Positions 11,501 to 22,619 of a stretch of DNA of 64,000 nucleotides are shown here, one piece after another. Every line of letters begins with the position of its first letter. Positions within the stretch are counted from its first letter, which is position 1. The notes under the pieces were generated by a model. That model had not been told where the DNA came from, did not search any database, and saw only the letters and a program-made list of their open reading frames with translations. The stretch is from positions 27,408,802 to 27,472,801 of the forward strand of contig NC_063258.1 of the NCBI RefSeq assembly GCF_019578655.1, written 5' to 3'. This DNA comes from Ricinus communis. Taxonomy: Eukaryota > Streptophyta > Magnoliopsida > Malpighiales > Euphorbiaceae. A program made the translations under genes and the position numbers.

Positions 11501-14500
11501 TGGCAGGAAGAGAAAAATGGAGAGGTGCCAAAAGTTTTGCAGCGTTATACAGCAGAAAAGTTATCATCCTTTGGAGAGCTGGCACTAATGTGGGTTATGT
11601 TCCTACTTATGTATAATAAATTGTTGCAGAACAGTCTTGGTATTAGTTTCCACAACTTGAAAAAAGAGTGTTCCTCATTTGAAGTTGAAATACAAACTGA
11701 ACAGAACACGTTGAGAAGTTACTTATCCTGGTTAGCATTTGGATCATGTAAACCTGGACAAGTCGCCACAAACATTCCATGAGCAAAAATTCCTCCCTTC
11801 TCATTTATGCCTCATGCCTGACTGGAGTGGCTTGTTCAAGTTCCGAAAGCTTTCCCCTTGCATGTTCAAATTCATTTTTACTTTTTTGCTTCATTTGTGA
11901 CTTTATTTGCATTCGGTTAATGATTTTCTTTGTTATGGAAATGTAGGTATAATAAGCCACTCCAGGCCTCTGTTCGGGCCGTGACTAGTGGAACACTGTG
12001 GGCCTTAAAGAGAGAAGATTTTCGTGGAATTCTGATGTCAGAATTCTCTAATTTGTCATCCCTGAAGTTGCTCCGTACTGTGGATCTTCTTTCCAGATTG
12101 ACAATCTTGCAGCTGAGTCACATTGCAGATTCCCTTTCTGAAGTTTCCTTCTCAGATGGGCAGACAATATTTGATGGGGTAAAACTTACTCCCCAGAAAA
12201 GTATGTTTCTGTTAATCCTGATTGCATTTTAATATTTCTTCAGCATGATTTGCAGAATGAGGGGCCTTCAGCATTATACATCATTCAGAGGGGAAAAGTG
12301 AGACTCACTTTTGATGCAGAAGTATTAAGTAGTCAAAATGTTGGAAGTTTGAAGTCAGACAATAAAAAAGAAGATGATAATCTATCTAGTGTTGAAAAGC
12401 TCTCCTTGGAAAAGATAGAGGGAAGCTATTTTGGTGAATGGGCACTTCTTGGTGAATACCTTGGTCCACTAACTGCAGTTGCTGTGGGTGATTGCACGTG
12501 TTCCATCTTAACAAAGGAAAAATTTGATTCGGTTGTTGGCCCTTTAACAAAACTTTCTCAAGATGGTGAAAAGTATGTTATAATCTCAATTATGAAATCC
12601 GTTATGTGTATTAATGATGCTGAGGGTTATTTGTGGCTTTTCATTTGAATTTGTAAGATCGTTTTATTCCTTTAGATCAAATTGACTTCACTTCCCTGAT
12701 ATTATTGATCAATGTCATTTAGGTCAAGGGGCTCTTCTTCAGATTTTGCCAAGGAATCCATTGAAAGTACTGATACTTCAGCTCCTCTTAAAGTTCGTTT
12801 CACTGATATGGTAAGGGTGCTCTGCAGGGGTAAGCAAATGGTTGGGTCTGTTCAAAACCAAACTGAACTAATGAAAATCAAACTACCAAATTCCCTATAA
12901 ATGAAACTGAATTGGACCACTGAACCGAACAGAATTCGATTCAGTTTGGTCAGTTCTTCAGTTTGAGGTTTCAGTTTTTTAAATTAAATATTAATATTTC
13001 TGTATAATTTAAAGTACTTATTCAGATAATTGGCTCATATTTACATAGTTGAATGAAAATATTTTATTTTATTCCTGATTTTATTATATTAATATAATAT
13101 TCCTTAAAATTTTAAACTTTGAAACATATTGAAAGTATTTCTCATAAACATTTGCTCAAATTGAATCAAATTCATTTTTGGTTTATAAATTGAGCCGAAT
13201 TAACAGACTGATTTAGTAAAATAACCAAACTGAACCATATATCTTTTTCGGTTCTGGTTCATTTTTTCCCACCACTAGTGCTTTGTCCTGTCTGCAGTTA
13301 TGTTGCCTGGATGTTATGCTTAAGAGAGGGTTATTTCTTTTATGATCTGACAGTGTTTTCTGTGTAGGAGTGGAAGACTTGCTTGTATACCACTGATTGC
13401 AGTGAGATTGGAATTGTCTTCTTGAAGGACTCAGGTTGGTTCCCATGTTATGAATATAATCTCTTACTTCTGATACTGCATTATTTTGTTTATAATGCAA
13501 GCCAGCTCTTTTATTGGTTGGCTTAAAAACATGGCATACAAGTTCGGGGGATATTTTATTATTCATGAACTTATACTGTTATATATACTTGCATGGGAAT
13601 GAACTGCTTAATATCAGATGTCATCCAGTCATACCAGTACTGATGAAACTTCTTTCTGGATTTGCTTGGCTGCCAGAAAATTTGCTTAGCTTGAAAAGAT
13701 TTTTGAAGCAGAAGATCAAGAGGCTGGGAAAGGAAGCCCAAGTTTTGAAAGAGAAGAATCTAATGAAGAGTCTGAATCCTTCAGCTTGTGTTCCGCAGGT
13801 TCTGTGTACTTGTGCGGATAGAACACATGCGGGCATATTGTTGAATGCATGCTTGTCTTGTCCTTTGGCTTCAATACTTCATGCAGCACTCGATGAATCA
13901 TCTGCACGGTTTTGTGCTGCCTCTGTTGTCATTGCCTTGGAAGATTTACACAAGGTATGTTGCCTGGAAGCCTCTTCTTTTTCTCCCTTCTTCAATCCCT
14001 CGATTTGCTACAATTTAAAATTACTACAGTTTTATCCCGTACCTCTTTTAATTTGATTTTCAGAATGGTGTTCTCTACAGAGGTGTGTCTCCTGATGTCT
14101 TAATGTTGGATCAAACAGGACGTTTACAGGTTGGTTCTTTTATATGTTCTGCGCTTATCCTGTTTGCACATCTAAATAAAGGTCATTACTCATGATGCTA
14201 TAGAAGGATGTAATTTATTCTTCTTTACTCATGGAGGGTTAATTGCATGAACTTATGCTCAGTCCATTCTTTTTTATTCTTCTATACTGTAGCTAGTGGA
14301 CTTCAGGTTTGGAAAAAAGTTGTCTGGTGATAGAACATTCACAATTTGTGGAATGGCAGATTCTTTGGCTCCAGAGATAATCCAAGGAAAAGGGCATGGT
14401 TTTCCTGCTGACTGGTATAGTTTGTCATGTTCAATGCTTAGTTTAGCATGTTAGAAGTACCTGTAATTGTTTGATGAAACCTGTACTTTTTCCTTTACAA

Positions 14501-15048
14501 AATCATGGCAACATCGAAATTATATTTCTTCGTTCCGTGCAGGTGGGCATTGGGAGTCTTGATCTACTTCATGCTGCAAAATGAAATGCCATTTGGATCA
14601 TGGAGAGAAAGTGAGCTTGATACCTATGGAAAGATTGCGAAAGGGCGGATAAGCCTTTATCCTACATTGAGCCCTGAAGCTGCAGATCTCATCACAAAGG
14701 TTTGATTGTAGTTATTTAGTCTAATATTTTTTTCTTACATTGATAAACTTTTCTTCCTATAAAATATAATAATACAACACAAATTGTTTATTTCTTATTC
14801 AGTTACTTGAAGTTGATGAAAATGCAAGACTTGGAAGCCTGGGTTCTGATTCTGTCAAAAGCCACCCATGGTTTTATGGTGTTGACTGGAAAGGAATCAG
14901 AGATGGTAGTTTCCCTGTTCCTCGTGATGTAGCATTTCGTCTTACCCAACATTTGGAAAGTCATCATGAGGACTATACTGTTCCTATAGCTTCCCCACCT
15001 GGAGAAGAAGATGATCTCAACGTTCCTGAGTGGCTAGACGACTGGTAG
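8514..15048 (+). CDS. PP2C / dual cyclic-nucleotide-binding / kinase-like fusion protein (plant PKG type)
   Basis: Fifteen exons: 8514-9566, 10162-10293, 10410-10640, 10768-10893, 11356-11418, 11507-11589, 11947-12178, 12244-12572, 12723-12810, 13368-13434, 13677-13954, 14064-14129, 14293-14414, 14543-14699, 14803-15048. They sum to 3273 nt (1090 residues) with all phases matching. The start MGCVYSRAC offers Gly2/Cys3 for myristoylation and palmitoylation, so membrane attachment is likely. Residues ~100-395 are a PP2C phosphatase with metal-binding motifs FDGHGEFG, SGDSRAV, ASDGVFEF and TDDIT. Residues ~480-750 hold two cyclic-nucleotide-binding folds (FGELALMYN, FGEWALLGE). Residues ~780-1060 are an AGC-like kinase fold with APE and DWWALG. 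The HRD motif reads YRG and DFG reads DFR, so the kinase half looks catalytically impaired. It resembles Arabidopsis At2g20050; plant members are reported as cGMP-dependent kinases (from memory). Confidence 0.92.
12825..13277. mobile_element. hAT-type non-autonomous element (MITE) in intron 9
   Basis: A 453-bp insert lies in the intron between 12810 and 13368. The left end reads CAGGGGTAAGCAAATG; the right end, reverse-complemented, reads TAGTGGTGGGAAAAAATG. Both match the hAT consensus terminal repeat (C/T)AGGGGTGGGCAAA. It is flanked by 8-bp duplications GTGCTCTG (12817-12824) and GTGCTTTG (13278-13285), differing at one base. The ends carry AACCGAAC-like motifs, and no coding sequence is visible. 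The element begins 14 bp after the intron donor. Confidence 0.85.
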
Positions 15049-18000
15049 AAGAATGACCTATCTGGGATTTAACTCGTTCTCTGCTTTTTACAGGTGGAGT
15101 CGTCTTCTCCCTAGGAAGACGACTTCTGTCCTGTACGGACACAACTGGGGCCTAGGACTCAAAATCTTTTGATAAATGAGGAGCAAGCTGCAGGTCCCAA
15201 TTTGGACGGAATCTTATATATTCTTTTGTCATAAGTACATGATAGCAACGGCGGATTATCTCATATGGGTAGTTGCACTAACCAATTCAACAGAGAGGTC
15301 AGCTAAAGAGATATATTTCTTCAATTGAATCCTTCTTTGCTGTATTTTTACACTTCTGTAAATAAGTTTATATATACATATATGTAAATGAGTGAGGACT
15401 TCTTTTCTTCTGGAAATGGAAACACCACATTCTTCGTATTGCCGTCGTAGTAGTTTGTTTGATTGGTTCAGCCAAATGGCTTTGTAATTTCTTTTCCTCC
15501 ATTAACATTCTTGGTAAAGGAGATACGCAGCATCTATTTTACTTGTTTCGGAACTGCTGTTGAGAACCTCAATGAATTTCTCTTGTTTTCTTGATATGCT
15601 TTATATGGCGAATTACTATCATAGCTATTGCTTTTTTTTATTTATAAATTTGTTAAAATCTAATATCAAATATCTAGAAGAGCAGATCATCTGCAAGTAG
15701 TTTTAGGAAAAAGCACTGATATCATAACTAAAGGTCTCTATCAACTTTTGAGAGTCTATTTCTTAGTCATTCTATTGTTTTTCTCTTTATCGGGGGCAAT
15801 TGTTATAGATAAATTATAATTAATTTATCACAGGCTGATATTCAATTTCTAAAAATTTAATAAATGTGAGTTAGTTCATACCGTTTAACCAAGTGGAAAT
15901 TTTGTTGATTTTCATTCCCTTTTGGTTTTGGTTAAACCTACTGATAAACCTGAGGGCCCATTCAGACACGTAAGTTAATAAGCCTTGTGTGCTATTTTAG
16001 GACAAAAAGTGTTTATGAGAACTGAACTCAGTTTTCAAAAATTCACTGATCCACCAATAACAGATTCAAGTTTGAAATGATAATAATCATATTACTTGGT
16101 ACCTTTCAGATAAATTCATGAGCTAGTGGCAACAAAAGTATTCAATATGAAGTCAATTAAATCATTGTGTAAATTCCAATTCTAGCCCCCCAAAAGAAAA
16201 ATTCTTAAGGTTTATATGTATTTTTAGTTGGGAGTTGGATTTTGTCTGAGCTTATCATATTCGGACCAAACCAGAAAAACAATATGTCCAAATTTAGATA
16301 TTTGCAAATCTAATGAATGAACAAACCACATAATCTAATACTCGTAGGATTAAAGTTCATTAATTGTAATTTTCTTTCTTCAATACTATTGCAGTCGCCC
16401 AATAGCAATGAAAAAGTTTTATGAATTGACGTCCACTAAAACATTATGTAACCTTATTTAACATGCATGCCCTAGCTAAGAATATCTCATGACGTCAAAA
16501 ACATTGGAAGGGTCTTAATTGCTTATCTTATATGGAACTTTATTACTTTGATGACATTTCCATATCAAATATTTTCCTGCTACAAAAGCTAATTTAGATT
16601 TTCTTCAAAAAGAAAAGAAAAAAGCTAATTAGATACTATAAAATTAATGTCCACTGCCGAACTTTGAACAAACACTAATGAACCCTTAACGTTTCTATTT
16701 TAGAATATGAAAACCCCTAATATGAAAAAGTTGGTTCCTTGAGAAAATCTCTTCCACTTTGTATTCAATCATTCAATTATCACTTTGGCCCCTTTAAGAC
16801 TTCCAGCTGGATCGCCCTTGTGCATTACAAAGAAAAAGGGTATTTAGCGACACTCAAAGTTTTCGTTTAGTGACACTTTTTGCCCTTGCCATCAATTTAC
16901 CAATGCAAGGCAAAAGCGTCTCCAATTGCGTTGTTATATTCATTTGTGCATCTGAATAAGTAAATAGCTTTCATGTTCATTTTCATCCCTTACTTTTTCC
17001 AAAAGAAACACAAATATTTCATTAATAAAAATTATTAAATATATCTTGGCATAAAAAATAAAAATAAAAATAAAAAAAATATTAAGAAATACAAATAAAG
17101 AATCATATTTATAATAATCATCAATCGTGTTTACGGAGTAATAAATTGTAATTATGAGTAAAGAATGCTCCACTCAATGGTACTGAGTCACAAAATCGAC
17201 TTTATAGATTTTTTTTGATAAAATTAATTATTTAAATGTCAGATTCAATTTCTTTCTTTTTTTATCACTCTTATAAAAATAGAACTCAATATTCTATAAA
17301 TAGAATGACCATAAAATTCTTATAGAATGAATACTAAAAACTCCCACAATGAAGACTATAAAATTCATAAAAAAATATTAATATTTATTTATTAATATTG
17401 ATTAATAAAAAAAGCCACTACTGTTTTAAAAATGACTGGCAGTGAATAAAAAGATAAAATCTTGATAAAGAATAAAAGTAAAAAGGAAGAAAAAAAAAGA
17501 GATGGGTTAGCGTCTAACTCTTTGTTTTATTCATAATATATATCGATGAGTGTAAATAAATAAATAAATAAATCTATTAAAATAAAGTTTTTAATTTGGA
17601 TCTTTTTACATCATCTGCAATCAAAAGAAAATATAATATATATATAAATAACAACTTTTTTTCAATAATAAAATTTAAACTCTAATATCTACTTATAAAA
17701 AACCAATAAATCTAAACATGCGGATAACCATATAATAGTTAGTAGGAAAGTGAAATACGTTTCAGAAGCAACTAGTTGCCCTAAACTAAAAATAATAGTT
17801 GCATCAGCATCAGCATCACCCTGCATTTCAAATATGATTTTCTCATGAATATATTTAATTCAGGAGACTCAATTATGGCGTCAATGCCCCATAAAACAAT
17901 AAAAAAGGCACTCGCTCCAGCGATTTTATATAAGGGATTTGGTTATTAAATACTTAAATTATTGAAATTAACACAACCTTCAACCCCACACCTATTATCA

Positions 18001-18660
18001 TTAATTAATTACAATATGTAATGCAATAATAACACTAGACGTTTACCAATATGACAAGTCCTGCATTCTCATTTTTCAAATTCATTAATTGACAACTGTT
18101 TTTTCTTTTCTTTTCTCTCACTTATATTAAATGTTTTATATTTAGCAAATCGAAAAATATATAGTTTAAATTTTATAACTATAAATTTCTTATCTAATTA
18201 TTGGACCCATATATTTATTTGAAGGGGCAAATAAAATAGCACAGTTATTCTAGAAAATGTAATATATATATATATATATATATATTATATAATGAAAAAT
18301 GTACTTTTTTGTAGGGACTAAAATAAAAAGTAAAAAAGAAAATATAAGGAGTTAAAAGGAGTTTTAAAAACCTAAGAGGGCTCTGGCCATCCCTGGCGCC
18401 ATTGTCCATCAATCAATCTCTTGTGAAATTCATAAGTATCCATGAATTATTATTACTTTATCACCTTGAAGAAAACATGCATCTGTTCCTGTTCAAGTTT
18501 AAACTTACAACTACTATCTACATTCTACATAGCCAGATTCAGAATATTTAAAATTTTAACAAATCTCAAGAGCTTTAAGTGCCATGTGAAATTGCCAAGA
18601 AAAAACTAAAAAGAAAATAATCTAAAAAGAGGAGAGAGAGAGAGAGAGAGATCAGTATTG
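15049..18660. other. 3' UTR and intergenic region
   Basis: The first few hundred bases probably hold the 3' UTR of the PP2C/kinase gene. The rest is AT-rich with stops in all frames. An (AT)n tract lies at 18262-18285, and a (GA)n tract at 18632-18650, just downstream of the ATL stop codon and so probably in its 3' UTR. No gene seen. Confidence 0.55.
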
Positions 18661-19962
18661 TTATACATGTAATGTTTGTCTTCTGTTCTGAGTTTGTTGA
18701 GATGTCTTTTCTCTATTGGCGAACCACTGAACTGTCCTTCTAGCAATTGGCAACCATTGCCTCCTCACTCTATCCTCTTCTCTATTATTTTCACCTGAAA
18801 AGGACTCTCTTATTGTCTTCTTAATACTCACATTTCTGAATCTTGAAAGGCCAGTGATTTCAGATACTGATCTTCTGTCACCTGAATCGATTATACTTGA
18901 TGTGTTGTGACCTGAAATCCTGTTTGAATCTGATGATGTTGAAGGGTTACCTGGAAATGGTGTTGGAGAGTCGCAGTTGCTAATTGTGCTGAACTTGCTT
19001 TCAAACAATCTTTTCTTCTCCATTTCTTCTTTAATCTTGACCATTTGCTCATTTTCTGTACTGATGAATTGCTCATTATTAGAATCCGAAGAAGAGAATC
19101 TGTTGCTCGACATATCCTGAAGCATCTCCGCATTCAAGAACATGAGATCAGAAGAACTCACATTACTCCATCTGTTCTTGAGAACAACATCTGATATAAT
19201 AATCTTGTGATTGAACTTGTGCAAGACTCTTTGTTCATCATCTGAATCTTCAGCTTCTTGTTCTTGGATTAATGCTTCTTCATCCTTGTTAAGTACCTTA
19301 TCGGTCCTTCGAAAACTGCTTCCGATGCTGAATCTTGAAGACGCTTGACGACTTTCCTCTCTCTGGATAAAATATTCTATGCTTGAATCCTCTTGAATCT
19401 CTGATTGATTCCACAAGAATCGCATACTATTCGAATATGTGAATATTGTCGTATCCTCAGCACTAACTTTGCACCTACAAAGTGGGCAGCTAGAATGTTT
19501 TTCAAGCCACTGATCGACACAGTTAATATGAAAGGCATGTTTGCATCTGGGCAGCAACCGAAGAACTTCAATATCTTCGAATTTAGAGAGGCAGACTGCG
19601 CATTCGAGCCCTTTCTTTGATCCTTTCAATGAAGAGAATTTGAAGAAAGGAAGTGATTCTATCACTGTCTTATCAATTCCTGAGAATCTAGATCCTGATC
19701 GATTTAGTGCAGGATTATTCTGCGAATTTCCATGAACTGTAGCTCCTCTGTGACAGAACTTAGCATAGATAAGGAGAATAAAAGTTAATGAAAACATGAT
19801 GCAGAGAATTCCTATAACAACAGCAAGACTTGGTTGAAAATTTGAAGCACCATCTTGTGAAGGTCGTTCTACTTCGACCGTATTGAACTGTGCTCCAACA
19901 GGGAAGCTGAAGAAGACGAAAAGGAGATTTAGTAGACTAAGTAAAATAATTAATCGATGCAT
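18661..19962 (-). CDS. ATL42: RING-H2 finger E3 ubiquitin ligase, ATL12/ATL42 type
   Basis: Single-exon, minus-strand gene. The ATG at 19962 gives 433 residues starting MHRLIILLSLL, a clean signal peptide. The frame stays open up to 20031 with a further in-frame ATG, but TTCTTGCAG just upstream of it may be a 5'-UTR acceptor. Order: signal peptide (1-24), transmembrane helix (~45-68), GLD-like motif (GIDKTVIESLPFF), then RING-H2 with CAVC, RCKHAFHINC and CPLC, and a long Ser-rich C-terminus. This order defines the ATL family, membrane ubiquitin ligases that recruit E2 enzymes through the RING. The substrate is unknown. ATL12 and ATL42 are a duplicate pair in Arabidopsis, so this may be the co-ortholog of both; the exact name is less sure than the family. 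Confidence 0.88.
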   Translation of the reverse strand: MHRLIILLSLLNLLFVFFSFPVGAQFNTVEVERPSQDGASNFQPSLAVVIGILCIMFSLTFILLIYAKFCHRGATVHGNSQNNPALNRSGSRFSGIDKTVIESLPFFKFSSLKGSKKGLECAVCLSKFEDIEVLRLLPRCKHAFHINCVDQWLEKHSSCPLCRCKVSAEDTTIFTYSNSMRFLWNQSEIQEDSSIEYFIQREESRQASSRFSIGSSFRRTDKVLNKDEEALIQEQEAEDSDDEQRVLHKFNHKIIISDVVLKNRWSNVSSSDLMFLNAEMLQDMSSNRFSSSDSNNEQFISTENEQMVKIKEEMEKKRLFESKFSTISNCDSPTPFPGNPSTSSDSNRISGHNTSSIIDSGDRRSVSEITGLSRFRNVSIKKTIRESFSGENNREEDRVRRQWLPIARRTVQWFANREKTSQQTQNRRQTLHV

Positions 19963-20031
19963 CGAAAAATCAAGGCCTTGAAACATGCCCCAGAATTTCA
20001 ATTTCAGGGTTCTGCGGAAAGCATTCTGCAA

Positions 20032-22619
20032 GAAAAGAACAAGTATCTTGCAGATCCTTTTTTGAGGTCAATGAAGCAATAGTGTGATATAGATTAGATT
20101 TGTTATGCAAGAAATCCTATTAATATATCACTCCTCAAAAAAGGTATCTAACCTCTTTGGCAGTTTTCTTGGTTTCTTGTGTTAGGCTCCTTTGTATGTC
20201 CAAATTTCACAGAACATTTCTTTAGTTATAATATAAGTTTCTTTTTTTTTAAATAAAACTTTGAATATCAGTAGTGATGACAAGGTGGAGACTGGAGGCT
20301 TATAAAATTTTAGCCTATTTGGTTCTGACTTGGTATGCATTTTCTTACATGCAGTGATACTACATAATAAAGAAAAAAAGCAGAATCATCCAAATTACAC
20401 TTTTGGAAGTTCTCTTCACTATCCTGACAGATATGATAGTTTATTTATTTATTTTATTATTTTTATGGGAGGAGGGTTAAAGAGGTTGCCCACTATTGTA
20501 TATTCATTATAATATGAAGGATATTCCTGTCACTAATAATTGTATTATCACCATTGATGCATTTGACACTTTTTTTGGAGCTTTCAGGAAGAAAAAAAAA
20601 AAAAAAAACTTAACCTTGTACTTCTTTTTCTTCCTTGACATGGTAAATCTATTATATCCATACATTTCTGTCCATTACTGTCTGCATATTCAAAGTAAAT
20701 TAAGAGGGATTTCTTTGATGTCACTTTCAGTGTAGCTGGTGAAGAGGTTATATGAAGATAATGTGTCTGCTACAAGTTAAAGTCAATGTTGAGTTGCATA
20801 AGAAAAGCAAGAAAGTCAAGAAGTCCCCACTCTGCCTCTGAGAGCAGGTTGGTGATCTCATTGCATGGGCCATTAACTCAACAGGCATGCATTACAACAA
20901 AGCTGAAAGCTACAGAAATTCAAACGGACAAGTCTCCTTAGCTATCTGCTTATCTCATGTTAATCAAATAAATAAGAACCAAATGCATGTTGCATAAGTT
21001 TTGGCTAGTTGGGTATTCAAAACTAAATTAATTCAGTTATGAATAGTCAATGTTCTATCACTTTGCGCTCAGATCATAATATAAGAAATGCAACATGATC
21101 CAAACACTGTCAACCTTAATTTTGATTCGACTTGAACACTTGAAACTTTGAATTTTTCTTCTAATTTAATTGAGTCTCTTTTTTTAATTTTGAATTCTAT
21201 TTAGTTATTTGTTTGATACATTTAAACTCGATTCAATTAATATATAAAAAAATAAAATAATAGAATAATAAAAATTTATATTAGATTCATTTGCTGAGTT
21301 GATTATTATAGAACTTCAACTCAAGTTTGATTCAATGATATCTTTCAATCGATCTAAATACCTCGCGAAGAAATTCCACCCAGATATAAGAATTTGGTAA
21401 AGATGTTTTTAGTAATTTGCATCTAAAAATGAGAAATGAAAACAGATAAACATTCAAGAGGAAAATTACCAAAACCCCAGCACACAATGTATATAAAAAT
21501 ATAAATCTTGAAGTTGAGGAATGGGAGGGACATATCATATCGAAAATAGAAAAAAAATAAATTAAAAAAACCGTGCAAATGTAGATTTAAATTGCAAATA
21601 CCAATGTGAGGTTAACCATCTAATTTTATTGTTCCGCATAACATTATTGATGTTAATATGGAGTAGTAAACTCTATCAGATACGAACTCTGCAATATGCC
21701 TTTTTCTTTAAAGGCTGTAATGGAATGGCAAAATCTTGGCCTTAAAGCAAGAAAAAAAAAAGGTCAATGAACACAAAAGCAAGATTCAAGAATCATGTTT
21801 TGCCTTGAAAGAATTCAATTCTACGTAACCACAATCAACGAACACGTTCAGCAGAAAATCCGGCAGCATTTCACAAACATGCACATGGAGACTAATTGCT
21901 AATGTTTTAGAAAAGTCAAATATCAAATGAATTACAGGTATTATGTTCGTAAACATTAAGAAATTATCATTCTTGTTGCACGTTTTTCTTTTTGGGGGGC
22001 ATTGATTGGTTTGTTCAGCAACCCTCAACTAAAAGAAACATATCACCACTGCTCCATTTCAATCAAAATAATACCAGATTATATAAAGTAGGCTTTTTAT
22101 TTTTTTTCATAATACGTAATATGATAGAAAAAGTTCCAAGATTTAGTTTTTTTTTTCCTCGAAAGAAATCCTAACAGACATGTATTTAGATTAAGGCATC
22201 CTTGAACATGCATGTACTCAGATTCAAAGGCATCATGGCCATGGACCTGAAACACGAATAAAGCACAGCTGCCTTATCATCGTAATAAAGCACAACGACT
22301 GCAACTGCCTTGAAATCTATCATTCAATTACCCCAAATTATACAGGCATGGTCTCATCTCTTATCTTCATATGAAAAGGGAAAAATTGGAATTCTAGATT
22401 CGGCGGCCGTGACATTCATATGAAACAATTTTTTCGATGCTATAATATTATTACATACACTTGCAATATTTGATTGCGGCAACTAATCTCATAAAAGCAA
22501 CTAAATAAGCAAACACACAGCGAAAAACAGGGTATGGTACACAAGGTCTTAACCTGGTTTAGGTTATAACCTTATCTGCCAATATTTATAGTTCCGGAAA
22601 GGGAAAAGACGGTAACCTT
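20032..22619. other. ATL promoter and intergenic region
   Basis: Upstream sequence of the minus-strand ATL gene (from 20032 rightwards) and the 3' flank of NINJA. It contains poly-A/T runs (about 20590-20610) and AT-rich DNA at 21140-21560. I see no credible gene or transposon end. Confidence 0.5.
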
